A stretch of DNA of 64,000 nucleotides from NCBI RefSeq assembly GCF_024055715.1, contig NZ_JAMXMV010000023.1, forward strand, positions 1-64,000. Direction: 5' to 3'. The notes beneath the pieces are model-generated. The model had not been told where the DNA came from. It was given only the letters and a program-made list of their open reading frames with translations, and searched no databases. Shown here one piece after another: positions 34,784-43,069 of this stretch (positions are counted from its first letter, which is position 1; each line of letters starts with the position of its first letter). The translations under genes were made by a program, and so were the position numbers. The DNA comes from Actinoallomurus soli. GTDB lineage: Bacteria; Actinomycetota; Actinomycetes; Streptosporangiales; Streptosporangiaceae.

Positions 34784-34856
34784 TAGGGCGCCTGGGACTC
34801 GAACCCAGAACCTATGGATTAAAAGTCCACAGCTCTGCCAATTGAGCTAACGCCCC
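34784..34856 (-). tRNA. tRNA-Lys (anticodon TTT)
   Basis: On the minus strand the gene begins GGGGCGT and the acceptor closes with GCGCCCT plus discriminator A (two G-U pairs). The D-arm TAGCTCAATTGG, anticodon loop CTTTTAA and T-arm GGTTCGAGTCC are normal. CCA is not fully encoded (the next bases are CCAC). Its 3' end faces the defence island at lower coordinates, the standard orientation for a tRNA used as an integration site. Confidence 0.95.
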
Positions 34857-34859
34857 GCT

Positions 34860-35528
34860 GACACCTGAGCGTACCGGAGGTACCGTACACCCCGCGCGCC
34901 GAATACCAGCGGGTTGAGGGCACCGCAGGCCGCGGCGCTCGGCCGTCCCGACCCGCACGGGCCGGCCGGGTTCGACCGGGTCCGGCCGGAGACGCGATGT
35001 ACTCCTCGAAGGGGCCTCGCCGCCCGGAAGCGCGTGCGACGGCTCGGCCGCGAAGCCGTGCGCACGCCGCTCCTCGGCGAACAGCCCGAAGGGCGGTCGC
35101 CGAAGCCTGCCCGCGTCACCCGCCGGTGGGAGCGGACGCCGAGGCGTGCACCCACGGGAACGCGGTCAGGCGGCCTGGAAGCCTCGAAACGGGGAGATCG
35201 GCGCGCCCGGCGACGCCCTGAACCGCCTTGCGCGAGCGGGGCATCGTCACGGTCCGACCTCCCTTGAAGCAGCGGTTTCCCGGTCGATCGGATCCAGCTC
35301 TGCACATCGCCAGGGCAGACATTCCCGTGCGCGAGTACACGCGAAACCTGGAGTCACGTTCCCCTGATCAGGCCATATGCCGCAATTTGCCGGACCTTTG
35401 GCGGCCGGGCGTACCGGTCGGCGACAGGCGGCCAAGCGGTAGCGGCCGCGGCGAACCGGCCGACCGCAGCGGCCAGGCCGGTGGCAGGCGGCCAGGCCGG
35501 GCAAGGCGGACGGGCAGGGGTGGGCCGG
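34860..35528. other. Intergenic, G+C-rich, no gene recognised
   Basis: About 670 bp between tRNA-Lys and the acyl-CoA dehydrogenase stop. Frames on both strands look like random high-GC translation. A GGCGGCCAGGCCGG-like sequence is repeated at about 35465-35510, near where the dehydrogenase transcript should end. I see no canonical terminator with a T-run. Confidence 0.5.
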
Positions 35529-36680
35529 TCAGCGGTAGGCGGACAGGCCGGTGATCGCCTCGCCGAGGACCAGCGTGTGGACCTCCTGGGTGCCCTCGTA
35601 CGTCAGCACGGACTCGAGGTTCGTCATGTGCCGGATCACCGGGTACTCCAGTGTGACGCCGTTCGCTCCGAGGACGGACCGGGCCTGACGGGCGACGTCG
35701 AGCGCGGCCCGTACGTTGGCGAGCTTGCCGAACGACACCTGCTGCGGCGTGACCTTCCCGGCCTCCTTCAGCCGCCCGATGTGCAGGGCGACCAGCCCGG
35801 CCTGGCCGAGGGCCACCTCCATCCAGGCGAGCTTCTCCTGGGTGAGCTGGAACCCGCCGATCGGGCGGCCGAACTGCTCGCGCGTACGGGCGTAGTCGAC
35901 GGCCGTCTCGTAGCAGGAACGCCCGGCGCCGATCGCGCCCCAGATGATGCCGTACCGCGCCTCCGACAGGCAGCCGAGCGGCCCCCTGAGGCCCTTGACG
36001 CCGGGCAGCATCGCGTCCTCCGGCAGGCGCACGTCCTCGAGGCTGAGCTCCGAGGTGACGGACGCGCGCAGCGACAGCTTCTTGTGCACGTCCCGGGTGG
36101 TGAACCCCGGCGTACCGCGCGGCACGAGGAACCCGCGGATGCCGTCGTCCGTACGGGCCCACACGACGGCGACGTCGGCGATCGAGCCGTTCGTGATCCA
36201 CATCTTGGCGCCGTTCAGGATCCAGTCGGAGCCCTCGCGCTTGGCGCGGGTGCGCATGTTCGCCGGGTCGGAGCCGTGGTCGGGCTCGGTCAGGCCGAAG
36301 CAGCCGATGGCGCGGCCCGCGGCCATGCGGGGCAGCCACTCCTGCTTCTGCTCCTCCGAGCCGTACTTGTGGATCGCGGACATGGCCAGCGACCCCTGCA
36401 CGGACACGAAGCTGCGCAGCCCGGAGTCGGCGGCCTCCAGCTCGCGGCAGGCGACCCCGTACGCGACCGCGCCCGCCCCCGGGCAGCCGTACCCCGACAG
36501 GTGCATCCCGAGGAACCCCAGCTCCCCGAGCTCGGGCGCGAGCTCGGCCGCCGGGAAGACGCCGTCTTCGAACCAATCGGCGACGTACGGCTCGATCCGA
36601 TCGGCGGCGTACCGCCGTGCGGTGTCGCGGACCAGGCGCTCCTCGTCGGTGAGCTGGTCGTCCACACGCAGCAGATCCAT
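35529..36680 (-). CDS. Acyl-CoA dehydrogenase, probably glutaryl-CoA dehydrogenase
   Basis: A 383-aa flavoprotein. The FAD/substrate signatures GCFGLTEPDHGSDP and MWITNGSIADVAVVWA are present. The later ARTREQFGRPIGGFQL motif is standard for the family. Near the C-terminus LTYEGTQEVHTLVLG carries the catalytic glutamate in the context usual for glutaryl-CoA dehydrogenase, which oxidatively decarboxylates glutaryl-CoA to crotonyl-CoA in lysine/tryptophan breakdown. Length fits. It stands alone between tRNA-Lys and a PspC gene and looks like chromosomal core. A related acyl-CoA dehydrogenase specificity cannot be excluded. Confidence 0.85.
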   Translation of the reverse strand: MDLLRVDDQLTDEERLVRDTARRYAADRIEPYVADWFEDGVFPAAELAPELGELGFLGMHLSGYGCPGAGAVAYGVACRELEAADSGLRSFVSVQGSLAMSAIHKYGSEEQKQEWLPRMAAGRAIGCFGLTEPDHGSDPANMRTRAKREGSDWILNGAKMWITNGSIADVAVVWARTDDGIRGFLVPRGTPGFTTRDVHKKLSLRASVTSELSLEDVRLPEDAMLPGVKGLRGPLGCLSEARYGIIWGAIGAGRSCYETAVDYARTREQFGRPIGGFQLTQEKLAWMEVALGQAGLVALHIGRLKEAGKVTPQQVSFGKLANVRAALDVARQARSVLGANGVTLEYPVIRHMTNLESVLTYEGTQEVHTLVLGEAITGLSAYR

Positions 36681-36840
36681 CGGTCCTCCCAGGGGCTCGC
36701 GGACGCCGACAGAGCGGAGGGGGGCGCCCCGCAGGCATCAGCGTACGTCGGCGTGCCCATTCGGCGGTCAGGGGGCTCTCAGGGACGTATCAGGGCAAGC
36801 CCCCATGGCTGACGGGCGCGTCCGCAGGCACCATCGAAGC

Positions 36841-37119
36841 ATGAACGAGAACACCGCTCACCCCGGTCCCGCCGACGCTCCGCGTCGCCTCACCCGCACC
36901 CGCGACGGGCGCATGATCACGGGCGTCTGCTCCGGCGCCGCCGCGTACTTCGGCGTCGACCCGACGATCGTCCGGATCGTGCTCGCCGTCCTGACCCTCC
37001 TCACCAGCGGCGCCGGCATCCTGCTGTACGTCGCCGGCACGCTGATCATCCCGGAGGAGGGCAAGGAGACGTCGATCGCCCAGGACCTGATCAACAAGCA
37101 GACCAAGGGCGTCGGATAG
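36841..37119 (+). CDS. PspC-domain membrane protein
   Basis: A 92-aa protein from ATG 36841. After a short polar N-terminus comes the PspC signature: RTRDGRMITGVCSGAAAYFG, then a transmembrane helix reading IVLAVLTLLTSGAGILLYVA and the ending GTLIIPEE. Such short PspC proteins sit in the membrane and are linked to envelope stress. It is divergent from the dehydrogenase gene. Confidence 0.88.
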   Translation: MNENTAHPGPADAPRRLTRTRDGRMITGVCSGAAAYFGVDPTIVRIVLAVLTLLTSGAGILLYVAGTLIIPEEGKETSIAQDLINKQTKGVG

Positions 37120-37127
37120 TCGCCGGA

Positions 37128-38393
37128 TCAGGCGGCGGCGCTCATCGCGCGCTCCTGGTTCGACGCGATCACCTCGCCTCTGATCCGCGTCCACGACATC
37201 GCGAGCATCGTGGCGGCCGACAGGCCGGCGATCCCCGCCAGGGCGACAACGGGCTCGGGACCCAGCACCTGGGCCAGCGCCCCGCCGACGAGGATGCCGA
37301 TGCCCTGGCTGGCGAGGATCCCCGACTGCGCCAGCCCGAACGCCTGACCGCGCCCGTCCGGCGGCACCGCGGCGACGTACGCGGCGTTCGCGGCCAGCTG
37401 GTAGGCGCTGCCCACCCCGGACAGCGCCAGCAGCACGATCACGGCCCACAGCGGCGGCCGCAGGGCCGTCCCCAGCAGCGGCGCGCACGACAGCATCGCC
37501 ATCCAGCCCATGAACCGCAGCCGGTCGTCGGGGCGGACGAACCGGCTGTACGCCAGCGAGCCGAGCACCATCCCGCACGGCATCGCGGACATCAGCAGCC
37601 CGACGAACACCGGACCCGCGCCGAACGTCTTCGCGTACGGCGCGGCGAGCCCCTCCGGCAGCACGTAGAACCCGCACAGCCACGCGAAGCACACCAGGGG
37701 CCGCAGCGTACGGTCCCGGAACACCAGCCGCGCGCCGTCCCGCGTGATCGCCCACAGCGACGGACGCTCGCGGCTCTCCGGACGCGGCGCCGGCCGCGCC
37801 CGTACGCCGGCCATCAGGATGAGCGCGGAGATCGCGAACGTCGCCGCGTCGACCGCGAGCGCCTGATGCGCGCCCACCGCGAAGATCACCGCGCCGCCCA
37901 CCAGGAAGCCCAGCACCTGGGTGAACTGATGCGTGATGTTGTTGATCGCCGAACCGACGACGTACAGGTCGCCGGGCAGCACCTCCGTCAGCAGCGCGGC
38001 GCGCGCGGCGGTGAACGGGGCGCCCAGGAGAACGGTCCAAAAGATCAGGAAGCACAGCACCGCGAAGGGCAGGTGGTGCAGCGCCATCAGCGCCACGATG
38101 CCCGTACGGGCTACGTCGCACACGATCATGACGCGGCGGCGCGGGAGCAGGTCGGCCAGCACCGAGAGCACCGGCCCGCCCATGATCGACGGTAGGTAGG
38201 TCAGGGCGTACGCGACGGCGGTGCGCAACGCCGAGTGGGTGTTGTTGTAGACGAGTACCGCGAGGGCGATCTGGGCGAGCTGGTCGCCGATGTACGAGAG
38301 GGTCTGGGCCAGCCAGATCGAGCGGAACTCACCGACGCCGAAAACCTCGTGATAGGTGACCTGGCGATCGAAGGGCCGCCGATGTCTTCCCAC
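37128..38393 (-). CDS. MFS transporter
   Basis: GTG 38393 with GGGGAG upstream is the chosen start, giving 421 aa; 25 upstream in-frame codons have no hydrophobic or conserved character. The protein has about 12 membrane helices. The loop LADLLPRRRVMIVCDVARTG near residue 60 fits MFS_3/EntS-like exporters. The G-rich second-half helix contains ALSGVGSAYQLAANAAYVAA. It is convergent with the PspC gene (8 nt apart). Substrate unknown. Confidence 0.85.
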   Translation of the reverse strand: MGRHRRPFDRQVTYHEVFGVGEFRSIWLAQTLSYIGDQLAQIALAVLVYNNTHSALRTAVAYALTYLPSIMGGPVLSVLADLLPRRRVMIVCDVARTGIVALMALHHLPFAVLCFLIFWTVLLGAPFTAARAALLTEVLPGDLYVVGSAINNITHQFTQVLGFLVGGAVIFAVGAHQALAVDAATFAISALILMAGVRARPAPRPESRERPSLWAITRDGARLVFRDRTLRPLVCFAWLCGFYVLPEGLAAPYAKTFGAGPVFVGLLMSAMPCGMVLGSLAYSRFVRPDDRLRFMGWMAMLSCAPLLGTALRPPLWAVIVLLALSGVGSAYQLAANAAYVAAVPPDGRGQAFGLAQSGILASQGIGILVGGALAQVLGPEPVVALAGIAGLSAATMLAMSWTRIRGEVIASNQERAMSAAA

Positions 38394-38508
38394 GCGCGCT
38401 CCCCTGCCGGTGAACGTCGTCCGGCCGCCTTGCCAAGCGGCCGGTCGGTCTGCCGGACAGTATCTCACGCTGTGTTCAGTTCAGGTGACCCAACGTGCGC
38501 AATCGGGA

Positions 38509-38850
38509 TCACCAGCCGAGCTCGTGCAATCGGTCGTCGTCGATCCCGAAGTGATGGGCGATCTCGTGCACCACTGTCGTACGCACCTCTTTCACCAGGT
38601 CATCGCGGGTACGGCAGATCCTCTGCAACGGCCGCCGGTAGAGCGTGACGCGGTCGGGAAGGTAGCCCGCGTACGTGTCGCCGCGCTCGGTCAGCGGTAC
38701 GCCCTCGTACAGCCCGAGAAGCCCGCGTTCCGGCGCTTCGTCCTCGACCAGCACCACGACGTTCCGCATCAGAGCGGTCAGGTCGGGCGGGATCGTGTCG
38801 AGCGCCTCGGCGACCAGATCCTCGAACTCTTCCCGCGTTACCTCGATCAC
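38509..38850 (-). CDS. Zincin-like metallopeptidase family protein
   Basis: A 113-aa protein starting at GTG 38850. The C-terminal VVHEIAHHFGIDDDRLHELGW contains HEXXH plus a downstream acidic/His segment, the signature of the small actinobacterial zincin family (Pfam Zincin_1). The N-terminal VTREEFEDLVAEALDTIP is typical of that family. It is probably cytosolic with unknown substrate. It is divergent from the metallophosphoesterase gene, with 29 nt between the starts. Confidence 0.85.
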   Translation of the reverse strand: MIEVTREEFEDLVAEALDTIPPDLTALMRNVVVLVEDEAPERGLLGLYEGVPLTERGDTYAGYLPDRVTLYRRPLQRICRTRDDLVKEVRTTVVHEIAHHFGIDDDRLHELGW

Positions 38851-38879
38851 GTCGTCATTGTGCGTGGATCCTTGCCGTC

Positions 38880-40442
38880 GTGAGCATACGTACCAACGTG
38901 TTGACCCGAGCATGGAACGAACCACGGCGGCTCCTCGCGCGCCCCCGGGTACGCCTCACCGGACGCGTCACGGCCGTCATCGCGATCGGCCTCATCGGCG
39001 GCTGGATCGGCCTCCTGGCCGGCGGGCACGCCCGGACCGACATCGGACCCGCCGACGTGAACTTCGCCCTCCGCCCGTCGACCTCCGGCGGCACCGTGAT
39101 CGACATCCCGCCGCTGGGCACCCTCCGCCTGGACAGCCACGCGGGTCCCGTACGGATCGAGGCGCAGGTCACCCGGCTCCGGCCCGACCGCGCCCGCGAG
39201 CTCATCGAGGACCCCTCCGCCTTCGACCGCCTCTCCGACACGATCGGCGGGGACGTACGGCACGCGTTCGTCATCATGGCGGTCAAGGCGGCCGCCGCCG
39301 CCCTCGTCTGCGCCGCCCTCGCGGGGTTCCTCATCTTCCGCAGCTGGCGCCGTACGGTGTGGACGACCGTCAGCGCGCTCAGCGGACTGCTCGTCGTCGG
39401 CCTGATCGGCGGCCTGACGTTCAACCCCGAGTCGATCGCCGAACCCCGCTTCACCGGCATCCTCGCCAGCGCCCCCCAGGTCGTCGGCGACGCCAAGACG
39501 ATCGTGTCGCGCATCGGGGCGTACCGGGAGCAACTGGCCCGGCTCGTCGGCAACCTGTCCCGCCTGTACGACGTGACGTCCACCCTCCCGACGTACGAGC
39601 CCGACCCCACCACCATCCGCGTCCTGCACGTCTCCGACATCCACCTCAACCCGGTCGCCTGGAACGTCATCCGCCAGGTCGTCGACCAGTTCCACATCCA
39701 GGTCATCATCGACACCGGCGACCTGACGGACCACGGGACCAAGGCCGAGGACAAGTTCGCGAACAGCATCGGCAAGCTCAAGGTCCCGTACGTCTTCATC
39801 AAGGGCAACCACGACTCCCCTGAGATCGAGAAGGCCGTACGCCGCCAGAAGAACGCCGTCGTCCTCGACGACCGCATCGCCGACGTCGGCGGCCTGCGGA
39901 TCTTCGGCACCCCCGACCCGCGGTTCACCCCCGACAAGACGACCCGCGACGACGACGTCAACGGCCCGCAGATGCTCGCCTACGGGCAGACCGCCGTGCA
40001 GAGGCTCCGCGCCCTCGGCCGCAAGCCCGACCTCGTGCTCGCCCACGACCCGGCCGAAGGCGCGGCGTTCGACGGCACCGCGCCGCTCATCCTGTCCGGC
40101 CACCTCCACCGGCGGTCGACGCGGCTCCTGCCCGGCGGCACCCGGCTGTTCGTCCAGGGCTCGACCGGCGGTGCCGGCATGCGCGGCCTCGAACACGAAC
40201 AGCCCACCCCGATCGAGATGTCGGTCCTGTACTTCAACCAGGCCAGCCACCGGCTCCAGGGCTGGGACGACATCCAACTGGGTGGTCTAGGTCTCACCTC
40301 CGCCCAGATCGAGCGCACCCTGGAACCCAAACCGGACCGCCCGATAAGCCCGCCACCAGCACAGACGCCCTCCGGGACGCCCCTCACGCCCAGCCCCTCA
40401 CCTTCGGCCTCCCGGCCGTCCCAGGCGGGCCGTCCGCGTTAG
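38880..40442 (+). CDS. Membrane-anchored metallophosphoesterase
   Basis: A 520-aa protein from GTG 38880. Two hydrophobic stretches (about 28-50 and 125-185) place an outside loop of about 80 residues and anchor the enzyme. The calcineurin-like phosphoesterase motifs follow in order from about residue 240: VSDIHLN, DTGDLTD, KGNHDSP and LSGHLHR. All metal ligands are present. The last 60 residues are Pro/Ser-rich and disordered. The gene precedes a tRNA cluster and looks like core genome. Substrate unknown. Confidence 0.88.
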   Translation: MSIRTNVLTRAWNEPRRLLARPRVRLTGRVTAVIAIGLIGGWIGLLAGGHARTDIGPADVNFALRPSTSGGTVIDIPPLGTLRLDSHAGPVRIEAQVTRLRPDRARELIEDPSAFDRLSDTIGGDVRHAFVIMAVKAAAAALVCAALAGFLIFRSWRRTVWTTVSALSGLLVVGLIGGLTFNPESIAEPRFTGILASAPQVVGDAKTIVSRIGAYREQLARLVGNLSRLYDVTSTLPTYEPDPTTIRVLHVSDIHLNPVAWNVIRQVVDQFHIQVIIDTGDLTDHGTKAEDKFANSIGKLKVPYVFIKGNHDSPEIEKAVRRQKNAVVLDDRIADVGGLRIFGTPDPRFTPDKTTRDDDVNGPQMLAYGQTAVQRLRALGRKPDLVLAHDPAEGAAFDGTAPLILSGHLHRRSTRLLPGGTRLFVQGSTGGAGMRGLEHEQPTPIEMSVLYFNQASHRLQGWDDIQLGGLGLTSAQIERTLEPKPDRPISPPPAQTPSGTPLTPSPSPSASRPSQAGRPR

Positions 40443-40538
40443 GGAGGGAATCACTTTGGTGGTTGGGGCGGTTGTCCCCTATGCTGACGGAGTCCCCGAC
40501 GGCAGGCGCCAAGGGCAACGGCGGCCCAGGCCGTCGGA

Positions 40539-40611
40539 GTCCCCATCGTCTAGCGGCCTAGGACTCCGCCCTTTCAAGGCGGCAGCGCGGGTTCGAATCC
40601 CGTTGGGGGCA
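40539..40611 (+). tRNA. tRNA-Glu (anticodon TTC)
   Basis: GTCCCCA pairs with TGGGGGC (acceptor), discriminator A. The anticodon loop CTTTCAA gives TTC. D-arm TCGTCTAGCGGCCTAGGA and T-arm GGTTCGAATCC are normal. Confidence 0.96.
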
Positions 40612-40649
40612 CGGTATCCTTCCGGGGGTACTACAAAGCAAGACAGCAA

Positions 40650-40724
40650 GGTCCTGTGGAGCAGCTAGGAGTGCTCGCCACCCTGTCAAGGTGGAGGCCG
40701 CGGGTTCAAATCCCGTCAGGACCG
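40650..40724 (+). tRNA. tRNA-Asp (anticodon GTC)
   Basis: Acceptor GGTCCTG pairs with CAGGACC, discriminator G. The anticodon loop CTGTCAA gives GTC. It lies 38 nt after tRNA-Glu. Confidence 0.96.
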
Positions 40725-40748
40725 CTGAGGCGCCGTTCGGCGCCGTGC

Positions 40749-40825
40749 GGGCAGGTAGCTCAGTCGGTACGAGCGTCCGCCTGAAAAGCGGAAGGTCGGC
40801 GGTTCGACCCCGCCCCTGCCCACCA
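40749..40825 (+). tRNA. tRNA-Phe (anticodon GAA), att site of the downstream island
   Basis: Acceptor GGGCAGG pairs with CCTGCCC, discriminator A, and CCA is encoded (40823-40825). The anticodon loop CTGAAAA gives GAA. Bases 40780-40822 reappear at 52201-52243 with two mismatches, which marks this tRNA as the integration site of a genomic island. Confidence 0.96.
40780..40822 (+). repeat. attL-like repeat: 3' half of tRNA-Phe
   Basis: This 43-bp segment from the anticodon stem to the discriminator matches 52201-52243 at 41 of 43 positions. It defines the left end of an 11.4-kb island. Confidence 0.75.
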
Positions 40826-40843
40826 CACGTGACCTGCAGAAAC

Positions 40844-40874
40844 AGCCCCGAGACGCTACGTCTCGGGGCTTTTT
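40844..40874 (+). terminator. Rho-independent terminator after tRNA-Phe
   Basis: AGCCCCGAGACG, loop CTA, CGTCTCGGGGCT, then TTTT: a 12-bp perfect stem with a U-tract, 18 nt after the CCA end. Confidence 0.92.
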
Positions 40875-41113
40875 CGTGACGGTAACCGCATTGCGAGCCG
40901 ACCGTCCGCTTTCAGCAGACGGTCGGCACGACATCTGATCTCTCACCCGACCAGCCTGCGATACTCCCGACATGGCGGTCACCTTGCAGCTCGCCGGATC
41001 ACTTCAGCGCCGGCCCCGATCGCTCCAGCCACGCCCAGCAGTGAGACCGGCGCTGGTCGGCCATCACCACAGCCGCCGTGCTAGAACGGTGCCCGCCGGT
41101 GGTGTTGGTCGGA

Positions 41114-42754
41114 TCAGCGGTTGTGAGCACCAGGACCGCTGTGCCGGTCGTGGTCACCGGAGTCGCCGGTACGGTGGTCAGGGCGTGGCCTGGCACGGGT
41201 GAGGGTGCAGCCTTGGCGAGACAGGTCCAGCTGCGACCCCTTGGTCAGACAGGCCGCGATCATGTGAACCTGCTGACCATAGGCACGGCCCTGCACTGAG
41301 GTCACGGCCCCGTCCGTGCCCACCTCGCAGGGGTTGTTGTCGGTGCACTGCTCACCGGCATCGTTGTGGGTGTTGTGGATTCCCACGACCGTGTTGCCGT
41401 CGGGCGCCAGCAGCGCCGACCCGGATGTGCCGTGCCAGGGGGCGCAGTCCTCGCTGGTCGCGTACCGGATCGAGTCGTCCTGCTGGTAGCCGCCCTCCCG
41501 CAGGTGTGTGACCACGGCCTCGGCGGTGCAGTTCAAGCGGATGCTGGTGTAGGCCATGGTCAGCTTGTCGCCTGCGCGCACGGGGGTGGACGTGAGTTGG
41601 AAGACTTTCGCGCCCGCGGCCCTCAACTGCGCGTAGGTCTTGTCCAGGCGGTAGAGCGCGATGTCGGTGCCGGTCATCGTCGCGTACACCAGCCGGTTCG
41701 CGCGGGCGGTGGTCTGGGGGTAGCCCTGGGGGTCGGCGATGGGCACCTCGCGGTCGGCGGGCTGGTCCACTAGTGCGGTTCCGGGTGCGGGCGGCTGTCC
41801 TTGCACGCAGTGACCGTTGGTCAGCATCAGCGCCGGGTCTTTCGGCCGGGAGGCGGAGGTGCGGACTACTGAGCCCGTACAGTCGTTCAGATCCACCGCG
41901 CCTTCCACGTTCGGGATCTGGTCATCGGGGGGCACGTTGGTGCCGGTGATGATGCCGTTGATCCAGTCGGCGTGCCTGGTGACATCGGTGAACAGCGTTG
42001 GCGCATTGTCGCCGCCGGGGCCGCTGACCACGCCGGCCACCGCCCACCGGCCGCCTTCGCGGACCAGCGCAGGGCCGCCGGAGTCCATGTTGCTCGCCGC
42101 GACGCTGCCGTCGCGGCTACCGATGCACAACTCTCCGCTGGGCGCGGCCGACGGACACGTCGAGATCGGCTGTACCACGGTGTCGGCCTCCCGCAGCCGC
42201 GTGGGGAAACACGCCGGATTGTCGCTGTCGTCGCAGGTCATTCCCCAGCCGATGATACGGACGGGCGTGTTGTCCGCTGGCGTGGTCGAGGCGATCCGCA
42301 CGGGCTTGGCCCGCACTGGGGTCCGCAGGTGCATCAACGCGAGGTCCCTGCCCCAGAAACCCCCCTCATCGCGGTTGGTCGCCAGCCGGTAGTAGTGGTC
42401 GACCTGGGCGACCTCGCCTCCGGACGTGGTGTCCAGTGACCCGACCCGGACCTTCCATCCTCGCGGAACCCCCACCTTCGCCCCGGTCGGGTTCCTGCCG
42501 GCGCAGTGGCTGGCGGTCAGTACCCACCGCGGTGCGAGGACCTCCACCCCACAGCCGTGTCCATCCGCGCGCGGTGGCCGGGGAAAGGACGGCTGGAACG
42601 AGCCCATGAACGAGTAAGCCCGGGTCGACTCGGTACCACCGACGATGGCCTGCGCCGGAAAGGCGGCCATCAGGGGCGCGGTCAGCGCCAGGGCAGCGGC
42701 GGCCAGAGCCGCTACGGCAGTGCCGGCCGACCGCCGGGGTCGGGAAAGGTGCAT
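41114..42754 (-). CDS. Secreted protein with two trypsin-like protease domains
   Basis: A 546-aa protein with a signal peptide of about 36 residues. The first domain (about 37-265) starts IVGGTES. It has the His loop LTASHCAG, Asp in DLALM, and Ser in NMDSGGPAL; the usual GDSGG reads MDSGG. The second domain (about 285-510) has LTNGHCV, DIALYRL and HGTSGSALLAPDG, a glutamyl-endopeptidase/V8-like triad. Tandem fusion of two different chymotrypsin-fold domains is uncommon. The last 25 residues look low-complexity. GGAGG precedes the ATG. A probable response-regulator site lies about 110 bp upstream and is shared with the efflux operon. Confidence 0.85.
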   Translation of the reverse strand: MHLSRPRRSAGTAVAALAAAALALTAPLMAAFPAQAIVGGTESTRAYSFMGSFQPSFPRPPRADGHGCGVEVLAPRWVLTASHCAGRNPTGAKVGVPRGWKVRVGSLDTTSGGEVAQVDHYYRLATNRDEGGFWGRDLALMHLRTPVRAKPVRIASTTPADNTPVRIIGWGMTCDDSDNPACFPTRLREADTVVQPISTCPSAAPSGELCIGSRDGSVAASNMDSGGPALVREGGRWAVAGVVSGPGGDNAPTLFTDVTRHADWINGIITGTNVPPDDQIPNVEGAVDLNDCTGSVVRTSASRPKDPALMLTNGHCVQGQPPAPGTALVDQPADREVPIADPQGYPQTTARANRLVYATMTGTDIALYRLDKTYAQLRAAGAKVFQLTSTPVRAGDKLTMAYTSIRLNCTAEAVVTHLREGGYQQDDSIRYATSEDCAPWHGTSGSALLAPDGNTVVGIHNTHNDAGEQCTDNNPCEVGTDGAVTSVQGRAYGQQVHMIAACLTKGSQLDLSRQGCTLTRARPRPDHRTGDSGDHDRHSGPGAHNR

Positions 42755-43069
42755 GAAGACCTCCAGGGACTCGCACGCGCGATTCGCATGCCGGAGCCAC
42801 TTTGAACGCCGGAGGTGTCCGGTCCGCCGCGACGCTGTTTCAGTGACCGCTTGGGCGTGTATCGACCCTGTATCGGCAGCTCGACATCAGGAATCCAGGT
42901 CGACGGTGGCGACGGCACGGCGGCATCTGACCAGACCCGGACGACGAGACGTACCCACCCCGGTCCCGCGGGGTCGACGCGTGTGCAGCCGACCGGCCAC
43001 GCTGCACGGCGTACGTGTTGGTCCCGGCAGGCCCTCGCCGGCGCTGAACGGATCGCGCTCCCGATGCGG
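42755..43069. other. Protease promoter region
   Basis: A 315-bp gap between the protease start and the permease stop. It contains the TGTATCG direct repeats described separately; no other gene is seen. Confidence 0.5.
42847..42877 (-). promoter_or_regulatory. Direct-repeat operator, probable OmpR-type response-regulator site (protease promoter)
   Basis: TGTATCG occurs at 42858-42864 and again at 42869-42875, an 11-bp period typical of OmpR/PhoB-family tandem binding. The surrounding 31 bp match the site at 46654-46684 at 24 of 31 positions, and both sites lie about 110 bp from the start codon they precede. Confidence 0.6.

Noticed and set aside
38675-39823. 382-codon plus-strand frame across zincin and phosphoesterase genes
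   Set aside because: Its translation is Arg/Pro/His-rich frame shadow; the phosphoesterase frame holds all metal-binding motifs.
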